From Strix aluco (lineage: Eukaryota > Chordata > Aves > Strigiformes > Strigidae), in the NCBI RefSeq assembly GCF_031877795.1, contig NC_133931.1, positions 19,723,764-19,787,763 on the forward strand: DNA of 64,000 nucleotides. The letters are read 5' to 3'. The notes under the pieces were generated by a model, which was not told where the DNA came from, did not search any database, and saw only the letters and a program-made list of their open reading frames with translations. This document shows, one piece after another, positions 1 to 8,683 of the stretch. The translations under genes and the position numbers were made by a program. Positions within the stretch are counted from its first letter, which is position 1; each line of letters opens with the position of its first letter.

Positions 1-3000
1 CCAGGATTAGACACATGGGAAAGGCTTTGCTCCACACATAAATTCAGCATGATACTCAGCTTAAGGGACTGGGGAAGAGAGGAAGAGAAAGGGGAGGAAG
101 GCTCTGCCATGTGCCCTTTTGAATCTGGGCTGTTGAGGCTGCTAATTTAGGTACAAATGCCGCCATCAGCAGTCTGCATGGACCCTAGCACTGCTTTGAA
201 ACACCACTGAGATACCTTCCTGGCATATCTTGCTCTGACGCTATGATTTAGGAGCTTAATATAGCTCCATGGCCCTCTTCTCTCATGCCAATGGCTGTTC
301 CCCAGTTGGGTATGAAGATTTTAGTCTCTCATAAGACACCACTTGCCCATTTCAGTTGGCTATAAGAGGTGGAATGAGGAACAAGGCTCAAGCCCCTATT
401 TTTTTGTCTTAAGTTTGGTGTCTCAATTTTGGTGTGTTGATTTTGGCGCTAATGTGTTGTCTGGCTTGTAACAAATCACACAAGTTCTCCGTGTTCAGCT
501 TCTTCGTCTTTAAAATGGGAATAATGATTTCAGTTTTTTAATGTACTTTAAAATCTGTGGGCACAAAGCACTACCAAGAGAAGAGGTTTTATTATTTCTT
601 TTTATATTTTGTCTTTTCAGTACAGGGATATTTCATAAATTATCAGGATTACCTCTCTAATGTGAACACATCTTCATTGTTGTTGAAGATATCTTCAACA
701 CTTTGCTGATAATATAGAATCTCTGTCTACTATTCCTGATAATTTCTATAAAACCTCATTCTGTCACCAGTAATATATATTTTACTGAAGGCTGTGTGTC
801 CTTGTCTTGTCAGAAACTGCACCCTTCACTTTCTTCTTTCACCCATAGTTTTATGTGTACTGCAAGAGCCATGAGTAATTTTTGTTTCCAGATCCAGCAT
901 AAAGAAAAATCACTCATTTATGGATCAAGATATTATTTCCTCATATTATGCTGCACTCCCCTTTTTTTCTGCACTAACCTCTGTCCTTTAAATCCCTTAC
1001 TTAAAACCTCCTTGGTGGTTTCTTTATTTCTCCCCTAAGCAGCCTCTGATTTTCAGGTTGGCTTCCCCGCAGGGTAGTCTATCATCTCACTTTTCCTTTA
1101 CATTCCTCTGTTCTGTAATCAGTATTTTGCAGTCTGTGCTGGACATCTGGTGGACTACAACTCCCAGATCTAACATGTGATTGATTACTGGAGGTGAATC
1201 ACTGTCTTTCCATGCAGGAAGGTGGTGAGAAGAGCTATCCAGGAAAGCGTCTGGAAAAGGCAATGACAGGAATCAGTCATGTGCATGACATCTGGAACTC
1301 AGCAGCCACAGAGCATTCAGAGCTGCAGCCTCTGGTCTGTGGGTTGACCTGAGGGGAAATGTGTCCTTAATGTCCCAAGTGTGGCAGTGGTGGGAAGCAA
1401 ATGGAGGCTTTGGGTCTTGCAGGTGAGTGACAGCACAGTGCTGGTATTTCCCCATCAGGGGCAGATGCCTGTGGGGACATGTGGCGACCCCAGGCCCACA
1501 GCAGGGAGGAGCTGTTTGGAGTCTATCAAGGCTCCTTCACAGCACACGGCACAACTCAGTGATCAGCTTATGGAGGCATGCAGGGAGGCAGGAGGCATCT
1601 CCACCACCCCAGTGTGAACAGCTGAGGCACTTACAGTGGTGTCCAGGTGCCTGGCACTAGGCAGACTGCCTACTTCAGACACAGCAGGGCCAGCTCAGTT
1701 ATGTCCCACTGTGCAACCTGAGCCCAGACTTCTGAGAAAAAGCTGTGAGGAAGTCAGTGGGACGCTAGAAAAATAAAGGTACAGTCAAGGGTAGGGATGT
1801 TGAGATGGGGGTGGTCAGTTGCTCAAGGATTCAGGAGGGAAAATGGTCAAGTATGAGCTCCTGAAGCAGGAAAGCAGGGAGGCTGGTCACCAGCTCAAGC
1901 CACTGGCGGGCAGAGCGGGTGAAAGACAGCAGCTCTGGGACACCCAGACCTGGCCTTTCTCCTCCCAGTGCCCCTGAAGCCAGCAAAGGCTCTACAGGGA
2001 GCAGAACCTCAGCCTGACAGCTTGTTAATCTTACCTGCCCTTCATGTCTATTAGCCCATAAGTAATTGATTTACCCTTCTAAATTGCATTTCTCCTACTT
2101 GCAGAGTCTCTTTGCACACAGCTAAAAATGTCCAAACAAGCTGACCCAAAAAACTGGGCTATAACAACCATGGTTTTCAAGTGGTCAACACCTCACTCTT
2201 CCACCCTTCCTCCTCCAGGTGACCCTTTGCTTTAAGACCAAGGAGTGACGAGCTCTAGTTATCCAAACCATGATTTCATATACTCAGACATGGGAAGCAG
2301 AAGGCTTTAGCAAGGATTTAATCTCTACTTGACAATTCTGGTACATCATATCACACATCTATGGTTTCTTCATCCCTCTGTAAATTTATTTACTTATTGT
2401 GTCTTTTATCAATACACAATGGATGTGCATTTGTGAAGCAACCAAAGTAGTATTAAATTGCTTCCCTATCTACTTTTGCTTTGTAAATCAATAGATCTGT
2501 GACAGTAATGTGCTTTAAACATACAGAAATGCTAGATACTTCTTTTCACAGTGAGTTGTCCAAATATTTGCTTGTTATCCTCAGAATACTTGTATTCTCC
2601 AAGCAAAAACATTTTATCACTTTTTTCTTTTGCGCTTTATATAAAAGCTTAGCTTTGCCTCTTCATTCACTTCTATTGGTTTTGTTACTTTTCACAGAGC
2701 TGTACACAGGTCCATATATTTTTTAATAGGTTTTAAATTTTTCTGCAGCTTCTTTTTATTGGCATTCTAGCCAATTTACTTTACTCAGCAATATGATCTA
2801 TTTGAGTGGAAATGGGAAGTTTATGCAACAGTGTCCCTAGACTTCTCTGAATATATTACGCTCTGAGCCACACTGACCATACTGCACCTTTATCTTAGAA
2901 GCTATGCAGTCTTGCAACACTTGTCCAGGGACCACTGGAAACCCAAGGTCCTGTGACCGTGCAGGGCAAGGAGTTGAAGACACTATGAACACAAGATCAC

Positions 3001-5639
3001 TGAAGGGCTCTGTGTATGTTATTAAGCTGAAAGGAATAAAAAGAATAAAAATGCCTGGGGGAATAAAGCATTGAGGATCCCATCCAGCACTGGAAAATTT
3101 CCTGGACTGGTAAGAGCAAGCAGAATATTTCTAAATCCATCCTTCATCAGCCCATGATGGGATGCACCATTCAGAAAACTCATTCCAGTTTTGCCTGATT
3201 TCTCTGATGGCTTCAGGGCTGGTCAGGCCCTCAGCAAGCCTACAAATACCTGCATAGTTAGATGGGGTGAGACCACTTTTAGATCCTCACAAGCCTCCTT
3301 CCAGTCTTACAGTGAGCATAGCTTACTGTGAACAGAAAAGCTATACACATCCTCTGTTCAAATACTCATTTATTGTTGGGCTAACTGGAAGAGAGTTTCC
3401 AAGAAGGTCTAGAGCATGGTTTAAATTTAATCCCGTATATCACAACTGAGACACCTTTATCAGTCTACTGTCACATCCCATATTATCACTGTGTTGCTAC
3501 CACAGCCCTGCTCAGTCTCTGAAAGGACTGTATGATATGGTAGGCTGCAGCAGAAAGAACAAGGCTCATCAACCCTGACAGTCTACTCCAGTCTTTTATT
3601 CCTGTCCCATTGTCTGTCCATCACTCTGTTTTTTAGCTCTATGTAGCCATTTTTTTCCGTGACAAATGTTCTTACTTCCTGCCCTTGCTTGATTAATCTT
3701 TTCACCAGCTGTATTTGTGTTTGCAGAGTATGTGTTGCTATGCATTCATTTCACCACCTCCACACCTCAGAGCACTGGCAACAATCACTTACATTCTTTA
3801 AACAAAAATGCTGTTAACTCTTTGCATCCAAAGTAAGAAAAAGGAACATCAGTATTATGATTGTGACTAGACAATGACTTCACTATAGAAGTCTGTGCAC
3901 TGTAGGAGGCGAAGGAGGGACAGCATCACCTGGGAAGACATGTAAGAATAGACAAGACTTGAAATGACAGCATCGTAGTTCCCTCTGCTTGGTCCTTACT
4001 TTGTGGGATTGTAATTATGAGCAACAAATGAATATACTTGCCCAACACAAGCTGGCACACAATGGGGAGGAGAGTGGGTGGCAGAGCAGCAAAGATGTTT
4101 CTGCATGGTTAAATAACAAGTAACTAACGTTCTAGTAAGCACTCAAGAATACATGCTGTAGCTCCTGGGTTTTGAAAGGTCAATGACATGGCCATTTGTT
4201 GTGCACTGACAACAATTTCGCGCCTTTGTATCAGCTATTGGAAAGAAACTGCCCACCCAAGGCCTTGGCAGATTGTGCTGCGGCAGCCCAGGAGAGGTGC
4301 TTGCTTTCTTTTAGGCTGCATTGCTGGGGCTGGGCACCACATTTTGTCCTGTCAGTCACTTAATTAAGACTTGTCTATCAGATGTGGCAGGTGCAGCTTG
4401 CAGTGCCAGCGGCCAATATCTTATGCTCCTATCCTGCTGCTCACCAAATGGAAATGTGCAACAGCCTAAAAGAGAGTTTGTTTCTGTCTTTGCTTTTGCT
4501 TTAAAGTATTTGAACACTTTACAGATAGGCTTTTTTTTGTTTCTTTGATTAGGTTTTATTTGCTCCTTTATATTTATTTCAAAGAGGGCATTCTTACAAA
4601 AAGCTCCAAGGACACTCTGTGCTGTTTCCCCCACTCCATAATTTTCTCCTTACAATTTTTCTTCCAAGAGTGAATAATACACTATTCAGTGCATTGAAAC
4701 TGCACTCTGCTAATGGAAACACTGCCTGGAGCTGCTTTGAAACAGTGGTCCAAACCAGCCCACAGCACTGAGCAATCTGTGAAAAGGGCACGGGGAGTCC
4801 CCTGGTATTGCCGTGTCCTGGCAAGTAATTTTGGCATGCATGGGAGTTATTGCCAAAAAGATTTGAATCTTCTGTGCTGGGTCTTCTGGGTCTCAGCAGG
4901 ATTTGTCTTCAAAACTTTGACTTGTTTGCCTAATGTTTGACTCATTTGCCAGGTTCAGAAATGGCAAAGAGTCCTTACACGGAATCGTCTTGTCCTCTGC
5001 TGTCAGGACAACTCCTTCAGACAATCTGTCCTTCTCTATTCTGCCTCGTTTGGTTCCTTCTCAGCTCGCTTTCCCTCTTGTGCCCCTGCTTTCCTGCCCG
5101 GTAGCCATGCAGGCAGGTGCTGCACACTTCTACTTCCCATGGGCATCCTCATTTCGGCTCCACACCAAACATCCCTCCCTCCATGCTCTTTGCCTCCCCA
5201 GAGCCTGGTCTCTCCCCAACAGCACAGTATCCATCTATGACAAATCTTCAGTTCCTCCTCCTCTACAATTTATTTTCATATCATAGTTTATCTCTTCAGA
5301 GAAAGCATTGGCAAGAAAAGTCAGTGAAGGTTCGTACCAACTGGTCATTCATTTTATTATGTATTTTTGGCAACAGCCTATTTTTTAACAGTCATTTATG
5401 CTTGAGGGAGAAAGTGTGTGGAGAGCCTGCCAACGTGGAGTGAGCTCCCGAGATTTTCCCGTAAATCTTGCGGCAGTGCATACGTTTCTTGAAGTCTCAG
5501 CTCTGGGAGTGCTGCGATCATTTGAGAATCGGATTTTATCTTTTCACGGAGTAAGTCGTGAGCTCCCGTGATTATGGAAAAGAAGCCAGGGGGATGATCG
5601 CGCTAGGCAGACGCACCAGAGCAACCTCACAAGGCTCGC
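1..5639. other. Upstream flank of TMEM74, no gene recognised
   Basis: AT-rich vertebrate-type non-coding DNA. Open frames here are short (all below about 120 codons), start and stop at random, and show no family I recognise. A pyrimidine-rich stretch lies near 4980-5240. I see no interspersed repeat that I can name with confidence. The only motif noted is an ACTACAACTCCCAG box at 1154-1167, listed separately. Regulatory elements of TMEM74 may lie here but cannot be recognised without cross-species alignment. Confidence 0.6.
1154..1167 (+). promoter_or_regulatory. ACTACAACTCCCAG box (ZNF143/THAP11-type)
   Basis: The bases actacaactcccag match the core of the ZNF143/THAP11 motif (ACTAYRNNNCCCR class). 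The same 14 bases recur in the CpG island at 5873. Here the context is not CpG-rich, so it may be a chance match or part of an old DNA transposon, some of which carry such boxes near their ends. Confidence 0.3.
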
Positions 5640-5780
5640 TTCATCGAAGCTCCGCTCCAAACCCCGGTCAGGACTCTGGGGCTCGCCGGGCACTGACTGC
5701 TAAACGGTGAACGTTGCCGGCGAGAGCCGGGGGGCAGCGGCCGGGTCCCCCCGGCCCCTCGCCTGGAGGCGCCGGCGGCG

Positions 5781-5830
5781 GCGCGGGCAGGTGCGGGCAG
5801 GGGCGGGCAGGGGCGGGCAGGCGCGGGCAG
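5781..5830 (+). repeat. Five-copy decamer repeat with GGGCGGG boxes
   Basis: Five consecutive 10-base units of the form g(c/t/g)GCGGGCAG occur in exact register. They contain GGGCGGG/GCGGGC boxes of the kind bound by Sp1/KLF factors, in the left half of the CpG island. This looks like a small promoter minisatellite, and copy number is likely to vary between individuals or species. Confidence 0.85.
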
Positions 5831-5872
5831 GCGCGGCTCCTGGCGCTGCCGCAGCGGCGCGGCCGCCCGCGG

Positions 5873-5892
5873 ACTACAACTCCCAGCGTGCC
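5873..5892 (+). promoter_or_regulatory. ZNF143/THAP11 (SBS2-like) promoter motif
   Basis: The run actacaactcccagcgtgcc closely fits the long ZNF143/THAP11 site (ACTACAANTCCCAGCATGC form), with one change: a CpG in place of CA. This motif is typical of CpG-island promoters and usually lies close to the start site. That suggests transcription starts somewhere near 5.85-6.1 kb, which is an inference. Confidence 0.65.
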
Positions 5893-5950
5893 GCAGCAAC
5901 CGCCCGCCCGCCGGCACAGCCCGCCCGCTTGCCTCGCCTCGGCACTGCCC

Positions 5951-6075
5951 GGCTCGGCTGGGCTCGGCTGGGCTCGGCTCGGCTGGGCTCGGCTCGGCTC
6001 GGCGCGGCTCGGCGCGGCTCAGCTCGGCTCGGCTCGGCTCGGCTCGGCCGGGCTGGGCTGGGCTGGGCTCGGCGC
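5951..6075 (+). repeat. GGCTC/GGCTG pentamer microsatellite in the CpG island
   Basis: About 25 tandem pentamers, mostly GGCTC with GGCTG, GGCGC and AGCTC variants, run through the middle of the promoter island. The array is open in several frames and yields artefactual proteins of repeated Leu-Gly-Ser-Ala-Arg on one strand and Ala-Glu-Pro-Ser-Arg on the other. It lies within or just before the presumed 5' UTR, where it could form GC-rich secondary structure. Confidence 0.85.
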
Positions 6076-6371
6076 GCCCCGGGGCGCTGGCCGCAGCGCG
6101 GGCGCGGGGCGCGGCGGCGGGAGGGAGGTAGGTGTGCGGGCGGGCAGCGCGGCGCCGGGCCGGGCAGGGGAGAGCCCCGCGGGGGGAGGAGGCGGCGGCG
6201 GCGGCGTGCTCCTGCCAGCCGGCGTGTGCGTGTGTGCCTGTGCGTGTCTGCGCGCCTGTAACCTCGGGATCACTCGGGTCACACAGTTGCGTGTGGATCC
6301 GGCTACTCCCCGCGCCGGCCGGGATCGCGTTTCCTAGCGTGGCCGGTTCCCGCTGAGGTCCCGAGAAGAGC

Positions 6372-6377
6372 GTGAGT
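6372..6377 (+). other. TMEM74: Candidate 5' splice donor of TMEM74 exon 1
   Basis: A GTGAGT consensus donor follows gagaagagc at the right edge of the CpG island. A weaker alternative, GAG|GTAGGT, occurs at 6128. Mammalian TMEM74 has a 5'-UTR exon separated from the coding exon, so a donor here is expected. RNA evidence would decide between the two sites. Confidence 0.5.
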
Positions 6378-7112
6378 GAGCCACGTCTGTTATCGATCAC
6401 GTATATGCTATAGGCGCACATGTGTTTTCTACGCATGCAACACATTTATCGGGCTGCAGGCTTCTAATGACACCAGGCATTCGGCCTCGAGGGGGGATGG
6501 GGCGCAGAAGAAGGGGGCAATAAAGAATTAATTGCAGATGAGAAGTAATATCCGTCTTTCAGTCATGCATCTTTGAGGCGTAATTTCATTCTGAAAGCTC
6601 TTAATCGAACAGGAGCTCTGCTGTAGGAAAGCACTGCTTTTCCCATAGGATTATCAGATTTCCACCAGAGAATACAGATCCAGGATTATCGAGCTACATG
6701 GGATTTGTGTGTTTCTCTCTAATTAGTCTGTGAATCTGAGTTTAAAATTCTTTATTTGGAAGGGGGTGGGGGAGTTACTTGCTGCTAAAAGAGCAGACAT
6801 CTCTCTTCTCTGACATTTTACACAGTTATTCTGGTTATCCTGTGCTCTGTAGATGACTTACTGCCTTAACTGGATATTGATGTCAAAGGTTGGTTAGAGT
6901 CCCTAATAGATTTTGCATCTGCAAGAGGACTGCAGTTTTAAATGTGTGGTTAAAACAATTGTGTTTGTTGTCTCCCCTCGAACAGTTGAGAGGAAGACTG
7001 ATGTATCACATTTGCGTTATCTTCCCTTTGGTGTATTAATGCATCATCATGAGGTTGTCGGGTTTGTTTTTGTTGTTGTTGCATTTTTTCCCCTCTACTA
7101 TTTCATTTGCAG
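6378..7112 (+). other. TMEM74: Putative intron 1 of TMEM74 (5' UTR intron)
   Basis: AT-rich sequence lies between the candidate donor at 6372 and a strong acceptor. The acceptor is a pyrimidine-rich tract at about 7083-7109 ending in TTTGCAG at 7106-7112, and the exon would resume at 7113. At about 740 bp the intron is short. No coding content is recognised. Confidence 0.55.
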
Positions 7113-7123
7113 ACCGAAAAGAA

Positions 7124-7204
7124 ATGAATGTCAGAGAGGATTTGTTTAATCATTTAACAGCTGACACAAGCCATGTCCCTAACAAAACGGTGGTGAAAGA
7201 GTAG
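7124..7204 (+). CDS. Upstream ORF in the TMEM74 5' UTR
   Basis: An ATG 11 bases after the predicted exon 2 start opens a 26-codon frame ending in TAG at 7202-7204. It is in the same frame as the TMEM74 start, 195 bases further on, but separated from it by this stop, so it cannot be an N-terminal extension. An A at position -3 gives it a better start context than the TMEM74 ATGs, so it could reduce translation of the main frame. No known peptide is recognised. Conservation in other birds would show whether it matters. Confidence 0.35.
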   Translation: MNVREDLFNHLTADTSHVPNKTVVKE

Positions 7205-7318
7205 AAGATTTCTGGGATACAGCAGCTCCGGTGCTGTGAAGCCGCTTCAGCGGGTCAGGGGCAGCGTTCGCTGAAGGATGCGGTAGCCCAGGAGCCGGGG
7301 CTGGCTGGGACGAGGTCG

Positions 7319-8275
7319 ATGGCTTGCATGGAGCTTCTCTACCTGGCCGAGGAGAGCAGGCAGGCGTCCCTGGGCACCGCTACCGGCTGGAGCGTGCCCT
7401 CCCCTCCCTGTGAGCAGCAGCAGCGTGAGGGGGGTGAGGTGGACCCCAGAGCCACTGCTGCCGTGGCAGCCCTGCGCTGCGAAAGGCATTGCAAGCCCTT
7501 GCAGAGGGGCCCTGTGGCTGAGCCCCCCGTGGCACCCCAGCGCTCACCCCCGGGCACCTCACCCCAGGAGCACCCTGCACCCCCCGGCACGTCCCAGCCC
7601 TGCCACCTGCCCGAGCGCTTGCCCGGGGAAGAGGATGGAGGGAAGAAGAAAGCCTGCTGCTGTGCCCAGGAACTCGAGACATCGTTCACCTACGTGGATG
7701 AAAATGTAAACCTGGAGCATGCAAGAAGCCCTCCCAGTCCTACAGGCAGCCGCTGCCAGGATGCTCCTCTGCAGCAGCGTTCCTGCAGGGAGCTGCCGCC
7801 CGAGTGGGTGCACGATTCTCCTTCCCTGGCCTCCGAGGAGGACGATGCTGCCTCAGAGGCTGCGGCCGGGAAATCCGTGGACTACGGGTTCATTAGTGCC
7901 ATTTTGTTCCTGGTTAGTGGCATTTTACTGGTGATCATTTCCTACGTGGTACCCAGAGACGTGACTGTGGATCCCAACACTGTGGCTGCCCGGGAGATGG
8001 AGAGGCTGGAGAACGAGAGCGCAAGGATCGGGGCTCACTTGGACCGCTGTGTTATTGCCGGGCTGTGTCTCTTAACCCTGGGGGGAGTGGTGCTCTCCAG
8101 CCTGCTGATGATGTCCATGTGGAAAGGGGAGCTGTACCGGAGGAGCAGGTTTGCATCCTCCAAGGAGTCTGCGAAGCTCTATGGGTCTTTCAATTTCAGA
8201 ATGAAGTCTGGTGCAAACGATAATATGCTCGAGCTGTCGTTAGTTGAGGAAGATGTGCTTGCCATAGATAATTAG
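7319..8275 (+). CDS. TMEM74: Transmembrane protein 74
   Basis: Complete single-exon coding region of 318 codons. TMEM74 is a two-pass protein of lysosomes and autophagosomes reported to promote autophagy when expressed. I recognise the family from the C-terminal half: a cysteine cluster CCC at 113-115, the segment QELETSFTYVDENVNLEH at 117-134, an acidic patch (SEEDD, about 172-176), TM1 at about 189-211, a loop with VDPNTVAAREMERL, TM2 at about 244-267, and a tail with FASSKESAKLYGSFNFR and a C-terminal LELSLVEED. The N-terminal part is proline-rich (about 66-100) and less conserved. The human protein is about 305 residues. It begins at a Met matching codon 4 here (MELLYLAEES, base 7328), so 7328 may be the true start; both ATGs have T at -3 and G at +4. 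The frame is intact, with no in-frame stop or frameshift. The upstream CpG island and acceptor at 7112 fit one 5'-UTR exon plus one coding exon. Confidence 0.96.
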   Translation: MACMELLYLAEESRQASLGTATGWSVPSPPCEQQQREGGEVDPRATAAVAALRCERHCKPLQRGPVAEPPVAPQRSPPGTSPQEHPAPPGTSQPCHLPERLPGEEDGGKKKACCCAQELETSFTYVDENVNLEHARSPPSPTGSRCQDAPLQQRSCRELPPEWVHDSPSLASEEDDAASEAAAGKSVDYGFISAILFLVSGILLVIISYVVPRDVTVDPNTVAAREMERLENESARIGAHLDRCVIAGLCLLTLGGVVLSSLLMMSMWKGELYRRSRFASSKESAKLYGSFNFRMKSGANDNMLELSLVEEDVLAIDN

Positions 8276-8520
8276 CGTGGTCATGATTTTTAAGGCAGCA
8301 TTTCACAGGAAAATATGTTTCATTAAAGAAAACAGATGCAGCTAAAGATAGCTGGTGATGCAGTTTATTTGTCTGACAAGAATGGTTTTTTCTTAAGCTC
8401 TATAATCAAATGTTTGCAGTATATGAGCACTTGTTGTAAAGGGAAAACGTGCCAGAGAAAATGCAACTGATATAAAATAATGAAAACCACTGAATAAAAA
8501 GAGATTTGTGATAAGTAGGT
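8276..8520 (+). other. TMEM74: Proximal 3' UTR of TMEM74
   Basis: AT-rich sequence directly after the TAG stop. An ATTAAA variant lies at 8322-8327 and a canonical AATAAA at 8493-8498, followed by GT-rich gagatttgtg, so a short mRNA form could end near 8515. Further AATAAA hexamers at 9322 and 9347 and the candidates at 12473 and 14210 allow longer forms. Vertebrate brain-expressed genes often use distal sites, but none can be proven here. Confidence 0.55.
8493..8498 (+). terminator. Candidate proximal poly(A) signal of TMEM74
   Basis: Canonical AATAAA 218 bases after the stop codon, with a GT-rich element about 10 bases downstream. Confidence 0.45.
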
Positions 8521-8656
8521 TCCTCGGATACTTGTTTATCCTAATATAAAACATTCCATTGGTGTCTTGCCTATATAATTTTCTTATTATTCCCACATAG
8601 AACAGGAACGACCTTGACACTTTGGAAGCTGTTAATTATTGCAGCCTGCAGGATTA

Positions 8657-8683
8657 TTAACAGTCTACTTGGTAGACTGTTAA
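8657..8683 (+). repeat. Perfect 12-bp hairpin containing a miR-132/212-type seed match
   Basis: The arms at 8657-8668 (ttaacagtctac) and 8672-8683 (gtagactgttaa) are perfectly complementary around a 3-base loop (ttg). The right arm contains GACTGTTA, the 8-mer target of miR-132/212, and its pairing with miR-132-3p would extend to 11 bases. The left arm reads like the 5' end of the miRNA itself. If the TMEM74 transcript reads past 8.5 kb, this would be a structured 3'-UTR site. The stem is too short for a standard miRNA precursor. Confidence 0.6.

Larger units (their letters stand above)
5640..6371 (+). promoter_or_regulatory. TMEM74: CpG-island promoter and probable non-coding exon 1 of TMEM74
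   Basis: The base composition changes abruptly from AT-rich flank to very GC- and CpG-rich DNA from about 5640, and back again after about 6370. It contains GGGCGGG (Sp1/KLF-type) boxes, a ZNF143-type box and no TATA box, which is the usual form of a TATA-less vertebrate CpG-island promoter. It sits about 1 kb upstream of the TMEM74 coding exon on the same strand and is followed by a GTGAGT donor, so I infer that it holds the transcription start and a 5'-UTR exon. The long open frames across it on both strands come from GC-rich simple repeats and few stop codons, not from coding. The exact start site is not visible from sequence alone. Confidence 0.8.

Noticed and set aside
5627..6445. Overlapping open frames of 184-272 codons on both strands
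   Set aside because: They lie in a CpG island with GC-rich pentamer repeats where stop codons are scarce. Products are Ala/Arg/Pro/Ser low-complexity repeats with no domain.
8657..8683. A miRNA precursor gene
   Set aside because: The stem is only 12 bp with a 3-base loop; a miRNA precursor needs roughly 30 paired bases and a larger loop.
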